Counted from the stretch's first letter, positions 1 through 8,605 are shown. The stretch is DNA of 64,000 nt from Liminaster sp964567855 (GCA_964567855.1 CAZMOE010000008.1:1-64000), one strand, 5' to 3'. Program-made: numbers and translations. Notes: generated from the letters alone by a model not told the origin.

Positions 1-83
1 ATAAACTCCTACCGAAGCCCGTATTTCTCATTTACACAAAATATTTTATAGTGCCTTTTATGATATGGTCTTGTGAGGAACTG

Positions 84-98
84 GCCCCTCAGAGGGGC
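84..98. repeat. Small GC-rich hairpin downstream of the transposase
   Basis: Six-base arms GCCCCT (84-89) and AGGGGC (93-98) with a three-base loop. It lies past the transposase stop but has no T tract on either strand, so a terminator role is unproven. Confidence 0.3.
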
Positions 99-211
99 AA
101 CCCGCCAATAACAAGGCTGTGCCTATACTGGTTGCCGAAAGGCACCGGGAGTCGTCCTGAGGGGCGGCTCCTTTTGCAATCAGGCAGGCCCCTGGGCTAA
201 GAAATATCCCC

Positions 212-1374
212 TCAGTCAGGAAACAATGTTTTGTCACAGGAGATGTTTGGCAATAGCCTGTCAAAAGCCTTATGTTCCATTGCCACGCTACCCATCAGCG
301 TAAGCACGGATTCCTCATTGGGCATGGCAGTCCTCATCCTGGTCACCAGCCGGAAGTCCCGGTTGAGCCGCTCAATCCTGTTGGTCGTATAGATCATCGA
401 CTGAATTTCCGGTGCGTAATTGAGATATGTCATATAGGCCTTGTAGTCCGCGTTGTTGCGCATGAGCCTGAAGGCCCGGTAGTCCTTGCCCCATCTGTCG
501 CACATCACCTGCCATTTCTCCCAGGCCATTTCAACGGTGTAGTCGCGTTGCCCTGTACGGAAAATATCCCTCAGGTCGGCTGCCAGAGCTCCTTTGTCTC
601 CATGATTGACCTTTGCGAACAGATTACGCTTCAGATGAGTGACACACCGTTGCAGGGGCGTTCCGGGGAACTTCTCGCCCACGACGGAGTCAAGACCCTT
701 GATCCCGTCTGCCACCACGAGACCGACCCTTTGGACGCCACGCTCCTTCAAAGTCGTGAAGATATCGCCCCAACCGGTGGCACTCTCAACAGGGATGTTG
801 AAGATGCCAAGAACCTCACGCCGGCCTTCCTCCGTCACTGCCAGTGCAACATAAAAGGCTTCGCTTGACACCGAGCGTCTGCGGTGTATCTTGATGTGTA
901 CGCAGTCCACGAACAGAACAGAACAGGATAATAGCTCTCCAATCCTCGGTCCAGCCATTCGCCGACCTGCCTCCTCACGCATTCGACCATACGGCTGATA
1001 CTGGACTTAGAGTAGTGTTGTCCATAGAGCTGGTCGAAGACATCGCTTACCTGATCCTGAGTCAGTCCTTTGGTGTAAAGCACACCGGCAAGACGGTCAC
1101 ATTCCTCCTCCTGACTGCGAAGGATCGCAAGGATCTGAGGATGGAAGTTCCCGTACCGGTCCCGTGGTATACGGAACTCCAGTTTCCTGCCTTGTCCATA
1201 AGTGTGCCCCGGGCGATACCCGTTACCCTTATTCTGAGGGGTATCCCGCAGAAATTCACTGCGTTCTGCAACCATCATGCTTTCTAGCATGATTTCCATC
1301 AGGTCGTGTAGACCATTTTCTTTCTCCGCATGCTTGCGCATGAGCTCGGAAATTTGTACCTTTGTAAACTGCAT
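212..1374 (-). pseudogene. IS256-family transposase, frameshifted by a 5-bp repeat gain
   Basis: This would be a mutator-type DDE transposase of about 385 residues if the frame were restored; the IS256 family is usually near 400. The N-terminal half reads from the ATG at 1372-1374 to about 911. The C-terminal half continues in another frame to the stop at 212. The break lies in GAACA repeated three times (911-925, plus strand). With two copies the protein reads ...YYPVLFVDCVHIK..., which restores the first catalytic Asp. Further family signs are the second Asp in VVADGIKG, the CVTHLKRN motif and the catalytic Glu in NRIERLNRDF. The frameshift may be a recent slippage event and potentially reversible, or a sequencing error. 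Confidence 0.85.
911..925 (+). repeat. Pentanucleotide GAACA x3 inside the transposase
   Basis: Three tandem GAACA units (TGTTC on the coding strand). Two units give a continuous transposase frame and three give the observed frameshift. This is the lesion that splits the transposase. Confidence 0.85.
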
Positions 1375-1511
1375 GTCTGGTAATTTAGTTGTTTGTTACT
1401 CCTAAAGTACAGACTTTCGGGCTAATACGAAAGTGTTGGCCCTTTTTTTCGTCTTTTCAGACACACTTTTGGAAACAGTATCGTCCTTTCAAGTTGCACG
1501 GAAAAAAAGCA

Positions 1512-1805
1512 AAAGAAATTCTTTGGGATGCGGGTCCAATTGAGAACCTAGCGCATAATGGAACATACGTCGGAAAGGTCAGGGTTTACACGATAGATTA
1601 GCTCGAATACACAAAAACGAGATCAGACAAGCAGTATCGTGTATATAAGAAATCAAATGGTGATTATGTAATAGACTATAATGGGAATAAATGTATCCTC
1701 CCAAAAGCCGATGAGCCACTCGGAGAAGGCATATATACTCTAAAATGGAAATTGATTATAACCATTATATTGAGGATGTGCCAACCAGCTGGTAATAATA
1801 TATAA
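1512..1805 (+). pseudogene. Decayed reading frame, unknown protein
   Basis: One plus-strand frame reads a protein-like sequence before and after an in-frame TAG at 1599-1601. The downstream run (1602-1805) contains low-complexity-free text such as DKQYRVYKKSNGDYV and ends at TAA. No start codon with a credible context is visible upstream, because the IS element sits immediately to the left. It is AT-rich compared with the genes to the right. I do not recognise the family. It is best read as the 3' remainder of a gene cut by the insertion and then mutated. Confidence 0.4.
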
Positions 1806-1823
1806 AAATTCATGGCTGATTAG

Positions 1824-2150
1824 ATAAATTTCGACATTTGTTTCAGCGGATACACTGATGAGATTGAGGTATCGGCTCGTTTCAGTAAAGTAAAACCGGA
1901 AGATTATCCCGGAATCAAGGATTACTCTTTTAATTCAAATGTGAGTATCAAAGACCAGAAGCAAGGTCGTGTCATAATTGACATTGCACGGTCAATCTTT
2001 GAGAGCAACAAGATTGACGAGGGACTTCAAACACTTAAGGATAACTTAAAGACTCCCATGGCAATAAACTAAAAGATGCGGCATTATCATTCTTAAGAAA
2101 ACTGCGCTCACCACAAACAGATAACTTAGAGAAAGATGATGTCAAATAAA
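1824..2150 (+). pseudogene. Decayed reading frame with a frameshift, unknown protein
   Basis: A start-less open run (1824-2072) encodes protein-like sequence including VSARFSKVKPEDYPG and IIDIARSIFESNKIDEG. Near 2063-2072 the sense switches frame and continues as KLKDAALSFLRKLRSPQ until TAA at 2148-2150. The sense on both sides of the switch, and the terminator-like hairpin just after the end, suggest the 3' part of one former gene. Family not recognised. Confidence 0.4.
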
Positions 2151-2154
2151 TTTC

Positions 2155-2182
2155 AAGGCGGTGGAAAAATTCACCGCTTTTT
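2155..2182 (+). terminator. Rho-independent terminator
   Basis: Arms AAGGCGGTG (2155-2163) and CACCGCTTT (2172-2180) pair, with one G-T wobble. They are separated by eight bases and followed by further Ts. It sits five bases after the end of the decayed frame 1824-2150, as expected for that gene's former terminator. Confidence 0.65.
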
Positions 2183-2247
2183 GAATTTTATAAGATAGAT
2201 TTGGCTGTGGTGATACTCTGACCAATAACAATCTATCTCATAACTAA

Positions 2248-2388
2248 GATCATTATGAAGGACTCTATACAGTTGCCGGTGACATTATAACCGAACCCAT
2301 CTATTGGGAAGTAACGCCAATTACAAAAGATACTTATCTATGTAGAGACAATTTCTCTGCAATTATCATCAAAATAGTAGCCGTATGA
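2248..2388 (+). pseudogene. Short start-less frame overlapping the next decayed frame
   Basis: An open run of about 46 codons (including YTVAGDIITEPIYWEV) begins after a stop at 2245-2247, has no ATG, and ends at TGA 2386-2388. That TGA overlaps the ATG of the following frame (ATGA overlap). Such an overlap is typical of coupled genes, so this is probably the tail of a former gene. Family not recognised. Confidence 0.3.
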
Positions 2389-2678
2389 AAATTCATCTCA
2401 GACTTTCAAGAAGAGTAATTTATAAATCATTCAAGGATAAGCAACTTTATTCCGTTGTTACAACCTATATGTGCGCCGAAGGAAAGTTTATTCTACATAA
2501 GGTTGACTATCAAGCATGAGATTATAATAAAAAAGATGGCACAGTCGAAGTTCTTTACCATTTTGATAAACGCAATACATTGAAACTGTGTAGACTCTTA
2601 GGTGCGACAACTACGAAAACTCTGTTTGGCTTACTTAAAGCCGATTTTATAAGAAATGTTATAGTTACTTCTTTATAG
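2385..2678 (+). pseudogene. Small gene with internal stop, unknown protein
   Basis: It starts at ATG 2385 and reads MKIHLRLSRRVIYKSFKDK onward. It meets an in-frame TGA at 2517-2519 and then continues sensibly (KKDGTVEVLYHFDKRN...) to TAG at 2676-2678. Without the TGA the product would be 97 residues. The continuity on both sides of the stop argues for a nonsense mutation rather than two genes. No family recognised. It is part of the decayed strip between the IS element and the AAA+ operon. Confidence 0.45.
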
Positions 2679-2776
2679 GCAGAATCATTGATTTCTGCAA
2701 CTCCCACAATATCAAATTCTGCAAAGCGGTTAAAAAAATTACAATCCGATGATAGAAATGGGTTACTTGGACTACT

Positions 2777-2791
2777 CTTTTATCATAAAAG
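2777..2791. repeat. AT-rich palindrome upstream of the AAA+ operon
   Basis: Seven-base arms CTTTTAT (2777-2783) and ATAAAAG (2785-2791) around one central C, about 30 bases before the AAA+ ATPase start. It could be an operator or part of the promoter region; no function can be shown. The stretch 2679-2821 otherwise holds no gene that I can support. Confidence 0.3.
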
Positions 2792-2821
2792 AAAAAATAA
2801 CCAAATAATGGAAGGAACAAG

Positions 2822-3802
2822 ATGAATACATCAGATGCTGAAAAAGAATGGTTCCGTCGCATAAACAATGGACAGCCTACAAACACAGAACATAAAACCT
2901 CTGCAGCCAAACAAAAAGAAGAAAAACCTTCAAAAAAGCAGTCCGCCAAAGGAAACGGGTTCAAAGACATAGCCGGTATGAACGAGCTGAAAGAATTTGT
3001 CACAGAGAGTTTCATTAATGTATTGAAGAATCGCGAATGTGCCGAAGCATATGGCATCAGGCCGCCGGCCATGTTATTCTACGGTCCGGCAGGTTGCGGA
3101 AAAACATTTTTCGCAGAAAAGATGGCGGAAGAAGTAGGTATCAACTTCATAAAGATCGTGCCTGACGATCTTGCCTGCACATGGGTACATGGGACACAGC
3201 AAAAGATCGGGGAAGTGTTCCGCAATGCGGAAAAGAAAGCGCCCACGCTGCTGTTTTTCGATGAATTTGACGCGATGGTGCCGAAACGCTCCGGGGACGA
3301 GGCCAATCAGCATTATGACAGCGAAGTGAATGAATTTCTCTGTATGCTCAACAGCGCTTCAGAACGTGGTATATTTGTGCTGGCAGCTACCAACCACCCG
3401 GAACGAATCGATAAGGCGGTGCTGCGAACGGGACGAATCGACGAAATCGTATATATCGATATGCCGGACAAAGAGGCCCGCAGAAGTCTGTTTGCGCTGG
3501 CCCTTTCCACGCTGCCGACAGAAGAAGACATCGATACCGCCCTTCTGGCAGAACTTACAGAGGGATATAACTGCAGCGACATCAGCTATATCGTAAAATC
3601 TGCGGCAAGAAAGATGTTCAATGCGACCATTAAGGAGGGTGATACCGACTACCGGCGCATCAGCCAGTCCCTGCTGGAAACTATAATATCAAGTAAAAGC
3701 CCTTCGGTCAGCGGCAAGGATCTTCGCGAATACGAACGGGTACGAAGCGAGTTCTCGCCAAAGGACAAAGGCTGCCGACATAGAACGATCGGATTCAGAT
3801 AA
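2822..3802 (+). CDS. AAA+ ATPase, FtsH/CDC48-like module
   Basis: A 326-residue ATPase with a charged, low-complexity N-terminus (1-45) and one classical AAA module. Visible motifs are Walker A GPAGCGKT (88-95), Walker B LLFFDEFD (143-150), sensor 1 ATN (189-191), arginine-finger region LRTGRID (201-207) and the C-terminal helical lid with GYNCSDISYIVKSAA (248-262). No protease, membrane segment or second AAA module is present, so it should remodel protein partners rather than degrade them. It is first in a tight five-gene operon with two YbjN-like proteins, a VWA protein and a WG-repeat protein. AAA+/VWA pairs are a known pattern, but the usual ATPase there is MoxR-like, so this clade is unusual. 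Start ATG follows GAAGGAACAAG. The substrate is unknown. Confidence 0.85.
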   Translation: MNTSDAEKEWFRRINNGQPTNTEHKTSAAKQKEEKPSKKQSAKGNGFKDIAGMNELKEFVTESFINVLKNRECAEAYGIRPPAMLFYGPAGCGKTFFAEKMAEEVGINFIKIVPDDLACTWVHGTQQKIGEVFRNAEKKAPTLLFFDEFDAMVPKRSGDEANQHYDSEVNEFLCMLNSASERGIFVLAATNHPERIDKAVLRTGRIDEIVYIDMPDKEARRSLFALALSTLPTEEDIDTALLAELTEGYNCSDISYIVKSAARKMFNATIKEGDTDYRRISQSLLETIISSKSPSVSGKDLREYERVRSEFSPKDKGCRHRTIGFR

Positions 3803-3833
3803 AAGAGTATATTAACCATAAAATTATAAAACC

Positions 3834-4283
3834 ATGAATGAAAAAATATTGGAAGCATTCCGCGAGCTGGGATTCCAGCTGGAAGAAATCGAAGGTATAG
3901 GCTATAGCTTTTGTTATGAAGAATGGGATTTCCTATATATGTACAACAAGGATGACGAGGAGTTTCTGAACATATCCATACCGGGAATCTATGAGCTTGA
4001 AGAAAACTTTCCCTTGCTGTTCCATATCTTGCCGGAAAGAATCAACTCTACGATAAAGTATGTCAAGGCCTATACGCTGGAAAATCACATCTGGCTTTTC
4101 TACGAACGTGAACTGCTGGACGAAAAAGATTTGACACAACTCCTCTCCAAAATGATTTACCATTTGGCAGCCACACTTATTTTTGCCCACAAAACAATCA
4201 AAGAGCTTAAAAAAGAGATGGAAGAAGGTTCAAACGAAGCGTCGGAAGAAGAAGAGAACGATAACGATGAAGAGAATGAATAA
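3834..4283 (+). CDS. YbjN-like small protein 1
   Basis: 149 residues, cytosolic, no signal or membrane segment. The pattern of N-terminal helix, beta strands (YSFCYEEWDFLYMYN) and two helices resembles the YbjN/type III secretion chaperone-like fold. The tail (from about residue 128) is strongly acidic and ends in a run of Glu, Asp and Asn. It lies 31 bases after the AAA+ gene and 15 before a second YbjN-like gene. Proteins of this fold often act as binding adaptors; an adaptor role for the AAA+ ATPase or VWA partner is inference. Fold assignment is from pattern only. Confidence 0.6.
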   Translation: MNEKILEAFRELGFQLEEIEGIGYSFCYEEWDFLYMYNKDDEEFLNISIPGIYELEENFPLLFHILPERINSTIKYVKAYTLENHIWLFYERELLDEKDLTQLLSKMIYHLAATLIFAHKTIKELKKEMEEGSNEASEEEENDNDEENE

Positions 4284-4298
4284 AATAAAACTAAAAAT

Positions 4299-4694
4299 AT
4301 GACTAAAAGAGAAATGATAATGAACGCGGTAGAGAGCCTCGGCTATAAACCGCAGATAGATGAGTATGGAGATATATTCGTACGCTATCAGATGAAATCC
4401 ATCTACATCATAGTCGGTCAGGAAGAAGAAGCGTATGTGGTGGTCATATTGCCCCAGTTCGAGGCGATCGACGAAGGAGATGAAATCATAACTTTAGCGG
4501 CCTGCAATCAGATAACGCGCAATACCAGACTTGTCAAAGTGTATATCGACCAGACGCTCAAAAGCATTTCCGCCAATTGCGGATTTTTCTATACGGACGA
4601 AGAGTGCCTGAAAAACAATATCGGGAATGCCCTGAAAATATTAGGCATGATACGTCCCGAATTTCATAGAACCAAAGAGGAATTAAGCGAATAA
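4299..4694 (+). CDS. YbjN-like small protein 2
   Basis: 131 residues, cytosolic. The opening MTKREMIMNAVESLGYKPQ, then strands (DIFVRYQMKSIYIIVG, AYVVVILPQF) and the helical part with NQITRNTRLVKVYID, follow the YbjN layout more clearly than its neighbour. The two small proteins are similar in length and layout but share little obvious identity, so they may form a heterodimer; this is inferred. It sits 15 bases after the first YbjN-like gene and 37 before the VWA gene, which implies one transcript. Confidence 0.65.
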   Translation: MTKREMIMNAVESLGYKPQIDEYGDIFVRYQMKSIYIIVGQEEEAYVVVILPQFEAIDEGDEIITLAACNQITRNTRLVKVYIDQTLKSISANCGFFYTDEECLKNNIGNALKILGMIRPEFHRTKEELSE

Positions 4695-4731
4695 AAAACA
4701 ATACATACAATTATCATAAACATCTTGAAAA

Positions 4732-5472
4732 ATGGAAACCATAACAAACGAACAAAAAATTCAGAAGGCGCAGGTATTCAATCTGATTATTCTCGACTCC
4801 AGCGGCTCGATGAGCCTTATCCGCGACGCAGCCATGGATGGGCTGAACGAAACGCTGGCAGGTATAAAAAAGGCACAGAAAAAATTTGCCGACACTCAGG
4901 ATCATTATGTCTCGCTGGTGACCTTCTGCAGCTGTGAAATCCGACATATATTCGACAAAACGCCGGCTGCAGAGGTCTGCCCGCTGACGCCGAAAGACTA
5001 CGTACCATGCTGCTCCACGCCACTCTACGATGCCATGGGATATGCTCTGACAGCCCTGGACAAATACATGAAAAAGCAGGATGATGCCGTGGCCGTTGTG
5101 ACCATCATCACAGACGGCATGGAAAATTCTTCCAAAGAATATAGTGGAACAATCATCAAGGAACTCGTCGAACGCCTGCGCAGCGAAGGATGGACATTCA
5201 CCTATATGGGAGCCAATCAAGATTCCATAGAGGTGGCCACGAGCCTTTCCATCCGCAATGCACGCAATTTCGCCTTTTGCAGCAACGGAGCAATAGGCGC
5301 CATGAGCAAGGATACTCATACTCGCAGGGGGCTTTACTGCCGACTGGCACAGAGAAAGAAAGAGGAGGTAGACGGCCATTGTGCACCCATGTCACCCGAG
5401 GAACGTCGCACCCTCTATACATCCATGGCCGACGAAGCCTTTGATGAAGAAGAAAGAACACATAATCTCTAA
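4732..5472 (+). CDS. VWA (von Willebrand factor A) domain protein with intact MIDAS
   Basis: 246 residues, cytosolic. The metal-binding MIDAS site is complete: DSSGS (22-26), Thr in CCSTPLYDA (residue 96 or 97) and Asp in ITDGMEN (128). The VWA fold fills about residues 14-185. The C-terminal part (NGAIGAMSKDTHTRRG, then charged helices to SMADEAFDEEERTHNL) has no domain that I recognise. Such proteins bind partners through a metal ion and commonly work with an AAA+ ATPase, here the first gene of the operon. The following WG-repeat gene begins 14 bases after the stop. A role as substrate adaptor is inferred. Confidence 0.85.
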   Translation: METITNEQKIQKAQVFNLIILDSSGSMSLIRDAAMDGLNETLAGIKKAQKKFADTQDHYVSLVTFCSCEIRHIFDKTPAAEVCPLTPKDYVPCCSTPLYDAMGYALTALDKYMKKQDDAVAVVTIITDGMENSSKEYSGTIIKELVERLRSEGWTFTYMGANQDSIEVATSLSIRNARNFAFCSNGAIGAMSKDTHTRRGLYCRLAQRKKEEVDGHCAPMSPEERRTLYTSMADEAFDEEERTHNL

Positions 5473-5486
5473 TAAAACTAACGGAT

Positions 5487-6683
5487 ATGAAAAAAGCTAT
5501 TATTTTATTTTGGCATGGACTGACCGGAATCTTCTCCAGCATTGCCAACTGGTTTACTGTAATTTTGGGAATGAGAGACGATTCCGTATACGGGAGGATC
5601 ATCCGTCGTATCGTAGGCGGCAGTTTCGCGCTTCTGGTGTTAATAATGACCACGACCATCGGATGGTGCTGGTTTCATGAAATATGTAATCAATGGAGTG
5701 TAAGACACGGTTCAAAGAACGATGAAAGATATTATTCCGTCCAATATCTATCGCCGAATACGCTCTTCTACGATCATAAATACAGCAAAGAGGGTTATGT
5801 GAAAGACCGCGACGGAAAGAAAATCCTGGAAAACGTACGTTGGATCGCCAAGCCGTTAGGCCGGGATTCGCTGGTATGTTATAGCGATGGCAAACGTAGG
5901 GGATATTTCAATATGTACACCGGGGAAAACGTTATCCAGCCGCAATATCACCACGCATGGGTATTCTCAGACGGCCTGGCCTCGGTGGATGACGGCGGCT
6001 GGATAAAGTTTATCGACCCAACCGGAAATGTTGTCGTCGATACTCATCTGCCATATATCTCCGGCATGGACGGATATGTGTTCCACGAAGGTCTGTGTGT
6101 CGTCCGCGATATGCAGCAGGATAAGGTCGGTCTGCTTGATAAAACCGGGAAATGGCTTTTGCAACCGGAATACCAGGATATCTATCGGTTTGATTCACTG
6201 CTGATAATCAGCAACGGTACGGAAGAGGCCGTCATGACGACCGGAATGGAGACTATCATTCCATTTTCCAAAGCAAGTCACTGGATTGAGAACCATATCA
6301 TCCAGACGACCATGCCGGACCACACTTTGCGTCAATACGACCTGCGTGGTAACGTCATAGCGGATTTCTACATCAGCGAAGTAGAACGGATGACCTATCC
6401 GACCTCCGAATTGTGTTATAATACGACAAAGTATTATGACAATAACGGCAATGTCACAAAAAGTGAAACGGACAACTACGACCCCTATTTTACCCGACGG
6501 ACAGCCAACCGCCTGTGTTATCAGGCAGAGGCCGGATGGTATGGACTGATGTCCAACGACGGACATGTTATCACTCCCCCCTCCTATACTTCAATCACGG
6601 CCATCGGTCCGGACCTGTATTTATGCAAGTTGTCCGAAGATTACGGAATATTGTTAAACGGAAAAGGGCAACAGGTAAAATAA
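5487..6683 (+). CDS. Membrane-anchored WG-repeat protein
   Basis: 398 residues. One membrane segment lies near residues 42-63, preceded by an N-terminal region with an amphipathic hydrophobic stretch. The rest carries WG-type beta repeats, such as KVGLLDKTGKWLLQPEYQDI and AGWYGLMSNDGHVITPPSY, with partial copies earlier (RRGYFNMYTGENVIQPQY, WIKFIDPTGNVV). WG repeats form a beta-rich scaffold of unknown ligand. It is last in the AAA+/YbjN/YbjN/VWA operon (14-base spacing) and is the only member with a membrane anchor, so it may tether the complex or sense something outside the cytoplasm. Orientation of the repeat domain is not settled. Confidence 0.75.
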   Translation: MKKAIILFWHGLTGIFSSIANWFTVILGMRDDSVYGRIIRRIVGGSFALLVLIMTTTIGWCWFHEICNQWSVRHGSKNDERYYSVQYLSPNTLFYDHKYSKEGYVKDRDGKKILENVRWIAKPLGRDSLVCYSDGKRRGYFNMYTGENVIQPQYHHAWVFSDGLASVDDGGWIKFIDPTGNVVVDTHLPYISGMDGYVFHEGLCVVRDMQQDKVGLLDKTGKWLLQPEYQDIYRFDSLLIISNGTEEAVMTTGMETIIPFSKASHWIENHIIQTTMPDHTLRQYDLRGNVIADFYISEVERMTYPTSELCYNTTKYYDNNGNVTKSETDNYDPYFTRRTANRLCYQAEAGWYGLMSNDGHVITPPSYTSITAIGPDLYLCKLSEDYGILLNGKGQQVK

Positions 6684-6773
6684 CAGACTAAACGGTACAA
6701 TCACCTAAAATCAGCCGAACGACACACGATTTGTCTGGCAAATTGTTGTACCGATAACGGAAAGACAGAGGAA

Positions 6774-6815
6774 TATCCCCGGAGGCGACAAAGATTCCCG
6801 TTGCCTCCGGGGATA
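6774..6815. terminator. Bidirectional terminator between convergent genes
   Basis: Sixteen-base arms (6774-6789 and 6800-6815, one G-T wobble) around a ten-base loop. It lies between the WG-repeat gene (+) and the sensor kinase (-), so it can end both transcripts. The rest of 6684-6858 shows nothing else. Confidence 0.65.
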
Positions 6816-6858
6816 ATGCGGATAAAGCCGGACTGACAAAGCCTCATCCTTCCGGCCA

Positions 6859-7836
6859 TCACCCGAAACTCATCATGAAAACAGCGCCGAAACCCAGACG
6901 GCTGCTTACGGTAAGATTGCCGCCATGCAACCGCATGATCTGCCGACTGAGACAAAGACCGATGCCCGATCCCTCGCTCTTGGTGGTGAAAAACGGGAGG
7001 AAGACAGATTCGAGATTTTCCCGTGAAATGCCTGGACCGTTATCGCTGACGGTAATATAACACTGACCGGCGGAAAGCGAGGCGATAATTTCGATATTCG
7101 CCTCCTGCATTCCGGCCGTCGCCTCCACGGCATTCCTGATCAGATTGGTCAGGACCTGCGTAATCAGATCGGGATCCACCCGTAGTTCGATATCTTTCCC
7201 CGGCAAAAAATGAATATGGGCCGACTCGGGTGTCAAAGCCAGCAGCTTCCGCTGTTTTTCAAACAACCGGCGGATACTGACCGTCTCCAGCTTCGGCTGC
7301 GGCAAATGCGTGAGCCGATGATAAGCATCCAGAATTTTCTCGATACTTATACACTGTCCGTTGATAAGTTCCAGTCCCTCCTGCAACATCTCCGGCGAAT
7401 AACTGCCGGACTGCTTTACCAGATTATCAGACAAAGAGACTATCGGAGTGATGGAATTGCGCAATTCGTGCGTCATCACCCGTAAGATACGGTCATAATA
7501 GAGCTGCTTCGTCTCGATCTGATAAAGGTTATCCCGATAAAATGCCACAATCTGGTTCATATCGGCATACAATCGTTTTAAAGCCGAATCGTGAGTTTCC
7601 GGAAAGCGTACCATGAAATCATGATTCACCAAAGATTGCAGGAAATAATCCATCTGCCGGATCAGAAACGAAATCAGATAGAACAACCGCCACAACAGAC
7701 ACACGGCCGTGCAGATCAGCAGACAACGCACCAGCCAATTCCAGCCCTCGATAAAAGCCACGGCAATCCCACCTCCCGCCAGCAGCAGGGCGATGGCGAC
7801 CGCTGCCACATACCAACGATAATAACGGCTTATCAC
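6859..7836 (-). CDS. Two-component sensor histidine kinase
   Basis: 325 residues, inner membrane. Two membrane helices (about 9-29 and 33-58) with almost no periplasmic loop suggest sensing in or near the membrane. The H box MTHELRNSITP has His123. The ATP-binding domain has the N box NLIRNAVEA (231-239), DNGPGI (265-270), PFFTTK (281-286) and GSGIGL (289-294). The start is GTG at 7834-7836, overlapping the TGA of the upstream regulator by four bases (GTGA), so translation is coupled. It partners with the receiver-Fis regulator and probably controls the divergent efflux operon. The ligand is unknown. Confidence 0.9.
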   Translation of the reverse strand: MISRYYRWYVAAVAIALLLAGGGIAVAFIEGWNWLVRCLLICTAVCLLWRLFYLISFLIRQMDYFLQSLVNHDFMVRFPETHDSALKRLYADMNQIVAFYRDNLYQIETKQLYYDRILRVMTHELRNSITPIVSLSDNLVKQSGSYSPEMLQEGLELINGQCISIEKILDAYHRLTHLPQPKLETVSIRRLFEKQRKLLALTPESAHIHFLPGKDIELRVDPDLITQVLTNLIRNAVEATAGMQEANIEIIASLSAGQCYITVSDNGPGISRENLESVFLPFFTTKSEGSGIGLCLSRQIMRLHGGNLTVSSRLGFGAVFMMSFG

Positions 7837-8429
7837 GACTGTTCGATTTTCCTGACCTTATTATATAACGTCTGGCGGCCGATTCCCAAGCGCTTGGCGG
7901 CCAGCGTATAATTACCTCCCACTTCTTTGAGGACCTCCAGAATATGCTGATTTCCGACCTCCTCGACGGTCATCCTCCGGGTGGAGTCGAGTTTGTCCTT
8001 TAAATTCTGTGCCTGACGTACGACGTCATCCAATTGCATTTTTTCACGTTGCCTGACAATGGCATCCACCAGTTTGGCAATGAGCGCCTCATTGTCCCAA
8101 GGCTTGGTAATAAAGTCTTCGGCTCCGTTTTTAATGGATTTGACCGCGAGATCCACATCTCCAAAGGCTGTAATGAGCACCACGGCCGGTGCATTCGGCT
8201 GTTCTTTGATACGCGCCAGCCAGAACAAACCGTCTTCACCATCCAGCCTGCGGGCGTCGAAATTCATATCCAGCAGCACAACATCCACATCGCCCGCCGC
8301 CAGCAATGCAGGTAATACCTTGGGATCCGGCATCGCCACTACGGAGCGGAACACTCCGTTCAGCACGAATTTCAATGAACGCAACACCGCCTCATTGTCA
8401 TCAATAATAAGAACTTTGTAATCGTACAT
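7833..8429 (-). CDS. Response regulator, receiver plus Fis-type HTH (no AAA+ domain)
   Basis: 198 residues, cytosolic. The receiver domain (1-125) has acidic pair Asp10/Asp11, phosphoacceptor Asp54 in VLLDMNFD, Thr87 and Lys109 in TKPW. A short linker leads to a Fis/NtrC-type helix-turn-helix (159-196; GGNYTLAAKRLGIGRQTLYN). The sigma-54 AAA+ domain of NtrC proteins is absent, as in RegA/ActR-type regulators. I start at ATG 8427-8429 because the receiver domain begins immediately there; the frame stays open upstream to 8618, but that part has no domain sense. It is divergent from the tolC-like gene, with 229 bases between. Confidence 0.88.
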   Translation of the reverse strand: MYDYKVLIIDDNEAVLRSLKFVLNGVFRSVVAMPDPKVLPALLAAGDVDVVLLDMNFDARRLDGEDGLFWLARIKEQPNAPAVVLITAFGDVDLAVKSIKNGAEDFITKPWDNEALIAKLVDAIVRQREKMQLDDVVRQAQNLKDKLDSTRRMTVEEVGNQHILEVLKEVGGNYTLAAKRLGIGRQTLYNKVRKIEQS

Positions 8430-8519
8430 CTGTTTTCGATTTCCATCCGGCAATCGACATCTTCCTGCATCGCCGGAACCTGTTTCCAGCGACAAAAGTA
8501 CTGTATTTTCTTCAACATG

Positions 8520-8536
8520 TGTCTTATTTTGAGACA
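8520..8536. promoter_or_regulatory. Inverted repeat, candidate operator of the two-component system
   Basis: TGTCT (8520-8524) and AGACA (8532-8536) with a seven-base spacer, in the divergent region between the response regulator and the tolC-like gene. Fis-type domains bind such dyads as dimers, so it may be the regulator's own site; this is inference from position and symmetry. Confidence 0.35.
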
Positions 8537-8597
8537 ATCCGCACCTTAAAAAAACATTTTCACGACTTTTCATCTCATAAAAGCACTTCAAAGCATC

Positions 8598-8605
8598 TAT
8601 TTTTG
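8598..8605 (+). promoter_or_regulatory. -7 box TATTTTTG for the efflux operon
   Basis: Matches the Bacteroidota TAnnTTTG -7 element, 53 bases before the tolC-like start. The -33 TTTG element is not clear (TTTC at 8568-8571 is the nearest and is too far). Confidence 0.4.

Larger units (their letters stand above)
17..1440 (-). mobile_element. IS256-family insertion sequence (ends not resolved)
   Basis: The element is defined by its transposase (212-1374, minus). I could not find a convincing pair of terminal inverted repeats. The hexamer CGTATT occurs near both ends (about 21-26 on the plus strand and, inverted, 1424-1429), and 17-43 vaguely resembles the end of IS256, so the borders given are estimates. 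The size fits the 1.3-1.5 kb usual for the family. No target duplication was identified. The transposase is frameshifted, so the copy is probably unable to move by itself. Confidence 0.55.
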
